From positions 37,085 to 101,084 of the forward strand of contig JABSSL010000083.1 in assembly GCA_013214355.1 (NCBI GenBank): a stretch of DNA of 64,000 nucleotides, given 5' to 3'. Below the pieces are notes generated by a model. The model was not told where the DNA came from. It saw only the letters and a list, made by a program, of their open reading frames with translations, and searched no databases. The DNA is from Saprospiraceae bacterium. GTDB lineage: Bacteria; Bacteroidota; Bacteroidia; Chitinophagales; Saprospiraceae. Both the position numbers and the translations under genes were made by a program. Shown piece by piece: positions 59,864 to 64,000 of the stretch (its first letter is position 1; every line of letters begins with the position of its first letter).

Positions 59864-60179
59864 TGGATTCGTAATATAATTAACATGAGGAAAATACGAA
59901 AGAAGCCTTTATTTCCAGCAACATAATGTGATTATTTGCATTAGGTACGAGGTGTAGGTCGCCTATGCTTTTTGTTGAGATCGACTCATTAGCGACTGGT
60001 TATGCGGAGAATCTTGCTCCCTGGTAACTGCCATTTGATGTACATCTCACCTTATGAATGATCTGAGAAGTAGGACGTGAAGAGAAGATTAGGCGATCTC
60101 TCTAAACTGTCCGTTAAACGGCAAATTATTCCAAGGCTTTTTATAGATTAGAAAACTATTTCATCAAAACTATACTTCC
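59864..60179. other. Divergent intergenic region, no gene seen
   Basis: 316 bases between the S9 peptidase and the secreted protein at 60180. TTTTATAGATTAG near 60140 and a doubled AAAACTAT near 60155-60175 are A/T-rich promoter-like sequence, without a clear consensus match. Confidence 0.35.
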
Positions 60180-60770
60180 ATGAAACATGCACGTGCCCAC
60201 TTAATTCTGGCGGTTGTTTTGCTGCTCGGTGCTGATGCACTAGCCACTAACGATCCTGGAAAGGATTTTTTGATTACCCTAGATGGATCCAAACTAACGG
60301 GTGTCATTAGGACTATCACTTTCAAAAAAAAGAAAACCCAAATTTCCTTTGTGAATGATCTGGGAACTAAATATATGGTTGATGCTTCCACCATCTCTGG
60401 CTTTTCCTATGAAGAAGAGGGTGAAATATCAATATATGAGAGCAAATTTCTGAATGGAGAGTGGCAGTTCTTAAGGGTAGAGAAAAAGGGGCAGGCATTG
60501 ACCTGGTATACCAGTTCTGAAAGACAGCTTCAGTTTTCTGGTTTTAATGAAGACCCTATCGTGGTACAAGAGAACAGGCAGCAGATATGGTTGCAATTTG
60601 AGGGAGAGCAACCCTTCCGGGTATATCGCTTTTCTTTTCGCGGCGTGATGCGCAGAAAGATGAAAGACTATCCTGCCTTAGCAAAGAGAATTGGCAAAAG
60701 AGGGTTTCGGTATAAGAATTTGCCATTGATTGTTGATTCCTATAATAAGTATCACGAGAAGAACGGGTAG
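60180..60770 (+). CDS. Secreted protein of unknown function
   Basis: A 196-residue exported protein with a signal peptide (to about residue 22, DALAT) and a soluble domain that starts FLITLDGSKLTGVIRTI, a small beta-barrel-like pattern, and ends with helices (RMKDYPALAKRIGKR-like region and LPLIVDSYNKYHE). The C-terminal pattern recurs in the protein at 21098, so they may be distant homologues. It precedes the cupin gene by 28 bases and may share its transcript. Confidence 0.7.
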   Translation: MKHARAHLILAVVLLLGADALATNDPGKDFLITLDGSKLTGVIRTITFKKKKTQISFVNDLGTKYMVDASTISGFSYEEEGEISIYESKFLNGEWQFLRVEKKGQALTWYTSSERQLQFSGFNEDPIVVQENRQQIWLQFEGEQPFRVYRFSFRGVMRRKMKDYPALAKRIGKRGFRYKNLPLIVDSYNKYHEKNG

Positions 60771-60798
60771 GTCAATAGGGTAGCAAAAGACGAAAAAC

Positions 60799-61140
60799 AT
60801 GTCAAAAACAACAAAAGAATTTTTCTTTGCTTCAGAAGAAAAATGGGAACAAGTAGATCCGAAAATTCAACGCCAAATTCACGGAACCGATGACCAGATC
60901 ATGTTGGTGAAGGTCAAATTTGAGGAAGTAGGTGTCGGGCAATTGCATCAGCACTATCATTCGCAAGTGACCTACGTGGCTAGTGGGGAATTTGAGATGA
61001 CGATTGGGGAGGAGGTTAAGACGATTAAAACAGGTGACTCCTACTACATTCCACCACATGTCATGCATGGATGTACTTGTATCAAGCCGGGTATGTTGAT
61101 AGACGTATTTAGTCCTGCCAGAGAGGATTTCTTAGGATAA
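60799..61140 (+). CDS. Cupin-domain protein
   Basis: A 113-residue single-cupin protein with the metal-binding motifs LHQHYHSQVTYVASGEFEM (His residues about 52-56) and GDSYYIPPHVMHGC (about 77-90), as in KdgF-like and related small cupins acting in sugar-acid metabolism. The gluconokinase gene 90 bases downstream supports a sugar-acid role. The reaction itself cannot be fixed from sequence. Confidence 0.88.
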   Translation: MSKTTKEFFFASEEKWEQVDPKIQRQIHGTDDQIMLVKVKFEEVGVGQLHQHYHSQVTYVASGEFEMTIGEEVKTIKTGDSYYIPPHVMHGCTCIKPGMLIDVFSPAREDFLG

Positions 61141-61230
61141 GGACCTGGATAGTGAAAGGATTAGGCCTAATGGGTAACCCAACATGGCGGATTATACGTA
61201 TATCACTCTACTGTATATAGAGGTCACAGT

Positions 61231-61737
61231 ATGATCATGAAATCGAAAAAGGTGGTGTTTATCATGGGCGTTTCCGGAGTAGGTAAAAGCACTATCGGGA
61301 ATTTATTGTCTGAAAAACTGGCTATCCCATTCTTTGATGGAGACGACTTCCACCCTCGCAGCAATATCCTTAAAATGTCGAATAAGCAACCGCTGACCGA
61401 CGAAGATCGAAAACCTTGGTTAGAGACCTTGAATGCCCTGGCGAAGGAGCAGCTAGAAACAGGTAGTTGTATTATTGGATGCTCAGCACTTAAGCAAGCC
61501 TATCGTGATTTGCTAGGTAAAGAGATTGAGGAATACTGTATTTGGGTTCATCTACAAGGTACCTTTGAGCAGATAATGGGAAGACTGGAAGGCCGAGCGG
61601 GTCATTTTATGCCAGCTGAATTATTGAAGTCACAATTTGATACACTTCAGCATTCCACGGAATCGCTTGATATTGACATCAAATTTACACCCGAAGCTAT
61701 AGTAGAAGAGATCATCGAAGATTTACAAACTCGATAG
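61231..61737 (+). CDS. gntK: Gluconokinase (GntK family)
   Basis: A 168-residue kinase that phosphorylates gluconate to 6-phosphogluconate. The P-loop is GVSGVGKSTIGN (about residues 13-24), followed by the family block FFDGDDFHPRSNILKMSNKQ and PLTDEDRKPWL, and GRAGHFMPAELLKSQFDTLQ near the end. Length and motif order are normal. Starts at ATG 61231 or 61237. It follows the cupin gene and precedes an AraC regulator on the same strand, forming a small sugar-acid cluster. Confidence 0.92.
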   Translation: MIMKSKKVVFIMGVSGVGKSTIGNLLSEKLAIPFFDGDDFHPRSNILKMSNKQPLTDEDRKPWLETLNALAKEQLETGSCIIGCSALKQAYRDLLGKEIEEYCIWVHLQGTFEQIMGRLEGRAGHFMPAELLKSQFDTLQHSTESLDIDIKFTPEAIVEEIIEDLQTR

Positions 61738-61849
61738 ATGGGTATGGCTCCTAGGTGCCTTAGATTGTGCATCTGTCGTTTCAGTGATCCGCATAATCTG
61801 CATACTAAAGCATTTTGAGGGACTAGCATTATGAGCAAACAATAATACG

Positions 61850-62659
61850 ATGAAAGTATCTACCAAGGGTAAGTACTATGGTACCGAAGATATCGAGGTT
61901 TCCTTAGGTGAAATTGTAATGACTCAATACGATTATACGATTGAAACCACACCATGGCACTATCACGAAAACCCCTATTTTATGTTTGTGCTTCATGGCA
62001 ATATGGTAGATCACAATAAGCAGGTTGAGACTTTGCTTCCTACAGGTAGCCTAATGTTCAACAACTGGCAGGAGGAACATTTTGGCCATCGAAACTCCCA
62101 TCATGCTGCCGGCTTTCACCTAGAATTCGAGAAAAGTTGGTTTAAGAAGAAGGGCGTAGACCTTAGTATCTTCGAAGGCAGTAAATTAATCCAGGATCCG
62201 CAGGTACATCTTCCATTTGCAAGATTGTATCACGAATTTAATGTGGCAGACGAACATAGCGAACTCTCCATTGAACTCCTATTGCTGCAAATCTGTGATG
62301 TAATGGGAACAGCCAAACAATTTCAAGCAAAAGGAACACCCACTTGGGTAGCCAAACTCAAGGAAATTCTCCACTTCGATAATGCTGATCTTACCTTACA
62401 GCACTTATCTCAGCAACTGGATGTTCATCCCGTTCATATTTCAAGAGCCGTACCAAAATACCTTTCTGTTAGCTTAGGGGAATACATCAGACAAACAAAG
62501 ATAAAACGAGCTATACCTCTTCTGCTAGACCCTAGCTATCGGCTTACCCAAGTAGCCTACGAGGCTGGGTTTGCGGATCAGAGTCACTTCAATTACACCT
62601 TTAAACGTTATTTTGGCCTTAGTCCTGGTAAGTATCGAAAAAATCTACTCAATAAGTAG
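61850..62659 (+). CDS. AraC-family regulator with N-terminal cupin
   Basis: A 269-residue regulator: cupin-like sensing domain (about residues 20-105; WHYHENPYFMFVLHGNMVD) and two helix-turn-helix motifs (about 175-269; LTLQHLSQQLDVHPVHISRA, LTQVAYEAGFADQSHFNYTF, ending FGLSPGKYRKN). No membrane segments. It probably controls the preceding cupin/gluconokinase genes (113 bases upstream), but that is inferred from position only. Confidence 0.88.
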   Translation: MKVSTKGKYYGTEDIEVSLGEIVMTQYDYTIETTPWHYHENPYFMFVLHGNMVDHNKQVETLLPTGSLMFNNWQEEHFGHRNSHHAAGFHLEFEKSWFKKKGVDLSIFEGSKLIQDPQVHLPFARLYHEFNVADEHSELSIELLLLQICDVMGTAKQFQAKGTPTWVAKLKEILHFDNADLTLQHLSQQLDVHPVHISRAVPKYLSVSLGEYIRQTKIKRAIPLLLDPSYRLTQVAYEAGFADQSHFNYTFKRYFGLSPGKYRKNLLNK

Positions 62660-62955
62660 GAATGTCCTCTGGTTTAGATGATGGCAGTACGCCTGGTAAT
62701 GCTGGGCAATGGATGGGGAAGGACGAATGCTTGACCTAAATTTTGGGCATTCCTCAGGCAGGAACACTAAGTGGAAAATGGTCATTGTCATAAACGCAGC
62801 AGACTACGGATTACGACCTGCACACGGCCAGCCATATCGTATCTTTAGCAAGTTGATCAATGCTATTGCGTAAATTAAGTTGGATCATTTAGGGCATTGT
62901 ATCTTTCTTTTTCTTAATTTTTGCTCCTTCCGGTGTACAATAATTAAGGTGCCTT

Positions 62956-63492
62956 ATGTTGCGAAAGGTCTCTATCCATGAGAATGTCAACTCGGGAGTC
63001 ATTAAGATTTCCAGTAGACCAGAAGGCTTTGTGATCCCGCTGTTCATTGCTTCGCTGATTGGTATTTGCGCTTTGCCCTCTACGGAGTATCGCGACGACT
63101 ATTTCGCCTATGTTGGCTTATTATATCTATTAGGCTTAGTGGTGTATTATTTCATCATGTCTATCCAATCCGTCACCTTCAAAAAAAAGGAGGTGATAAA
63201 GGTGAGAAAGGGCTTTAAATCATGGCAATTTCCTTTCGAAGTCGTCAGCGGAGGCTATACCTCCTATGAGAAAAGGGTTTCTCGACAGAGCTTTCAGACC
63301 ACACATTTTCTTAATCTTGAATTGCAAGTAGATCTGCCGGATGACTCCAGTCAATGGATACGGAACGGGAAGGCTAATGTCTTTCATTATGGCTTTTCTC
63401 ACTGGGGACCAAAACAACAGGAGATATGGGATAAGTTTAACCGCATTCTCAAGGACAAGGGTATTCCAAATCTTACACCAAAGAAGTCTTAA
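62956..63492 (+). CDS. Two-helix membrane protein with PH-like domain
   Basis: A 178-residue protein with a short N-terminal segment, two adjacent membrane helices (about residues 25-41 and 50-70) and a soluble C-terminal part (about 75-170) that could adopt a bacterial PH-like fold (VTFKKKEVIKVRKGFKSWQF). I do not recognise a named family. The 296 bases before it contain no supported gene. Confidence 0.62.
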   Translation: MLRKVSIHENVNSGVIKISSRPEGFVIPLFIASLIGICALPSTEYRDDYFAYVGLLYLLGLVVYYFIMSIQSVTFKKKEVIKVRKGFKSWQFPFEVVSGGYTSYEKRVSRQSFQTTHFLNLELQVDLPDDSSQWIRNGKANVFHYGFSHWGPKQQEIWDKFNRILKDKGIPNLTPKKS

Positions 63493-63608
63493 TCGATAGT
63501 AAGCATTTGTTTATCTAGACCTCTTGTTCAGTAGCTAGTTGTTGTGTAACTTTTCATAAAGGACTGCTCAGTATTGGAGCAAGACATCCAAAATCAAAAA
63601 AGTGACAT

Positions 63609-63794
63609 ATGAGTAAGCAAGGTAATAGTACATTTAATTTAGCCTTAGTAATTGGCATTCTAGGTTTCATTTGTGGAATTGGCCTACTCTTTACGGAAAC
63701 TTGGTTTATTGGTGTTTTTGGGGCTATCGCCAGTGCTGGAATAGCTTACAAAGGATATCAGGATTCGAAGGCAGTAGGAGAAGACGTTCAATAG
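63609..63794 (+). CDS. Small two-helix membrane protein
   Basis: A 61-residue protein with two hydrophobic segments (about residues 10-27 and 29-48) and a charged tail (YQDSKAVGEDVQ). Length and composition suit a real small membrane protein. Function is unknown. The remaining bases to the end of the window (63795-64000) show no gene. Confidence 0.5.
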   Translation: MSKQGNSTFNLALVIGILGFICGIGLLFTETWFIGVFGAIASAGIAYKGYQDSKAVGEDVQ

Positions 63795-64000
63795 GGAAAA
63801 GTAAAGGTTTTATAAGAACCTGTAAGATGCTAATCTTCTTAACGAATCTAAGAATCAAAGAAAAAGAATTCTACTATGTACAGGACAAAAAATAGATTTC
63901 TTGAAACAAGCTCAAAAAGTTGAGCAGTTTAGTTTTTAGATGGTCTAGCCCCAATCTGAAAATGCTGACCAATTTGGCTCTTCGTTTTTTGAATTGCTTG

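Noticed and set aside
60140..60179. Possible third copy of the GATAGT-AAA-ACTATC dyad
   Set aside because: Only AAAACTAT repeats are present. The GATAGT half-site is missing, so the match is not convincing.
62709..62873. 54-codon plus-strand ORF (starts MDGEGRMLDLNFGH)
   Set aside because: Open by chance at this length is plausible. It matches no family I recognise and has no promoter or terminator. It could be a remnant.
1..64000. CRISPR arrays, insertion sequences, tRNA or rRNA genes
   Set aside because: Looked for on both strands by eye. No repeat-spacer pattern, transposase ORF or RNA gene signature was found.

Overview
The window looks like the chromosome of a Bacteroidota bacterium, most likely a Saprospiria/Lewinella-type marine or environmental member. 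I infer this from two proteins with type IX secretion C-terminal sorting domains (cyanophycinase-like and PAP2/haloperoxidase-like), from Bacteroidota-style -7 boxes (TAnnTTTG) at several gene starts, from weak Shine-Dalgarno sequences, and from family content: a DUF1573 lipoprotein, a TPR/PD40/OmpA (PorE-like) protein, 7TM-AraC regulators, a futalosine-type UbiA and class III cyclases with TPRs. The species cannot be named. I see no prophage, insertion sequence, CRISPR array, rRNA or tRNA. About 52 genes are supported.

Layout. 0.3-7.6 kb: leaderless amidase, PolX-like protein with a decayed polymerase site, abundant-looking DUF1573 lipoprotein, UbiA prenyltransferase, PorE-like envelope protein and a DUF5362 membrane protein. 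7.8-10.5 kb (minus): operon pyrE - M42 peptidase - UbiA-like membrane protein, divergent from a Nudix hydrolase. 11.4-15.8 kb: small secreted protein, then a tight sugar operon (SSF symporter, DUF4434 glycosidase-like protein, AGE epimerase). 15.9-20.4 kb: GlsB-like stress protein and a 1248-residue lipoprotein joining a calcineurin-type phosphoesterase, a kinase-like middle region and an Omp85-like barrel. 20.5-23.1 kb (minus): thioesterase, small secreted protein, and an ECF sigma factor with a TetR regulator. 23.4-27.8 kb (minus): Crp-type regulator operon, secreted cyanophycinase, arylamine N-acetyltransferase, small conserved protein. 27.9-31.3 kb: SRPBCC protein, two TPR proteins, an anchored protein. 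31.3-38.9 kb: corA, purL and a secreted PAP2/haloperoxidase. 39.4-41.8 kb: two paralogous exported tail-collar proteins and a ricin-lectin/DUF1566 protein behind a hairpin-rich leader. 42-47.6 kb: 7TM-AraC regulator, NTF2-DJ-1 fusion, CocE hydrolase with succinate-semialdehyde dehydrogenase. 47.9-51.6 kb: di-haem peroxidase, flavin-dependent hydroxy-acid oxidase and an Nramp-fold transporter. 51.9-59.9 kb: MBL hydrolase, then on the minus strand a TonB receptor with a TPR-class III cyclase, and an S9 peptidase. 60.2-63.8 kb: secreted protein, cupin, gluconokinase, AraC regulator and two small membrane proteins.

Points of interest. The most unusual single protein is the phosphoesterase/kinase-like/barrel fusion. 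The most interesting regulatory signal is an 18-bp dyad-bearing sequence, with a further matching TGATA at the same offset, found both at the ECF sigma/TetR operon start and just upstream of a TPR gene about 6.3 kb away. The first copy also faces a possible tiny transcription unit (38-codon ORF plus a strong terminator). Other candidates are the receptor/cyclase operon whose cyclase has non-standard purine-selecting residues, and the peroxidase/oxidase/transporter operon. All functions are read from sequence motifs by eye; no search was run.
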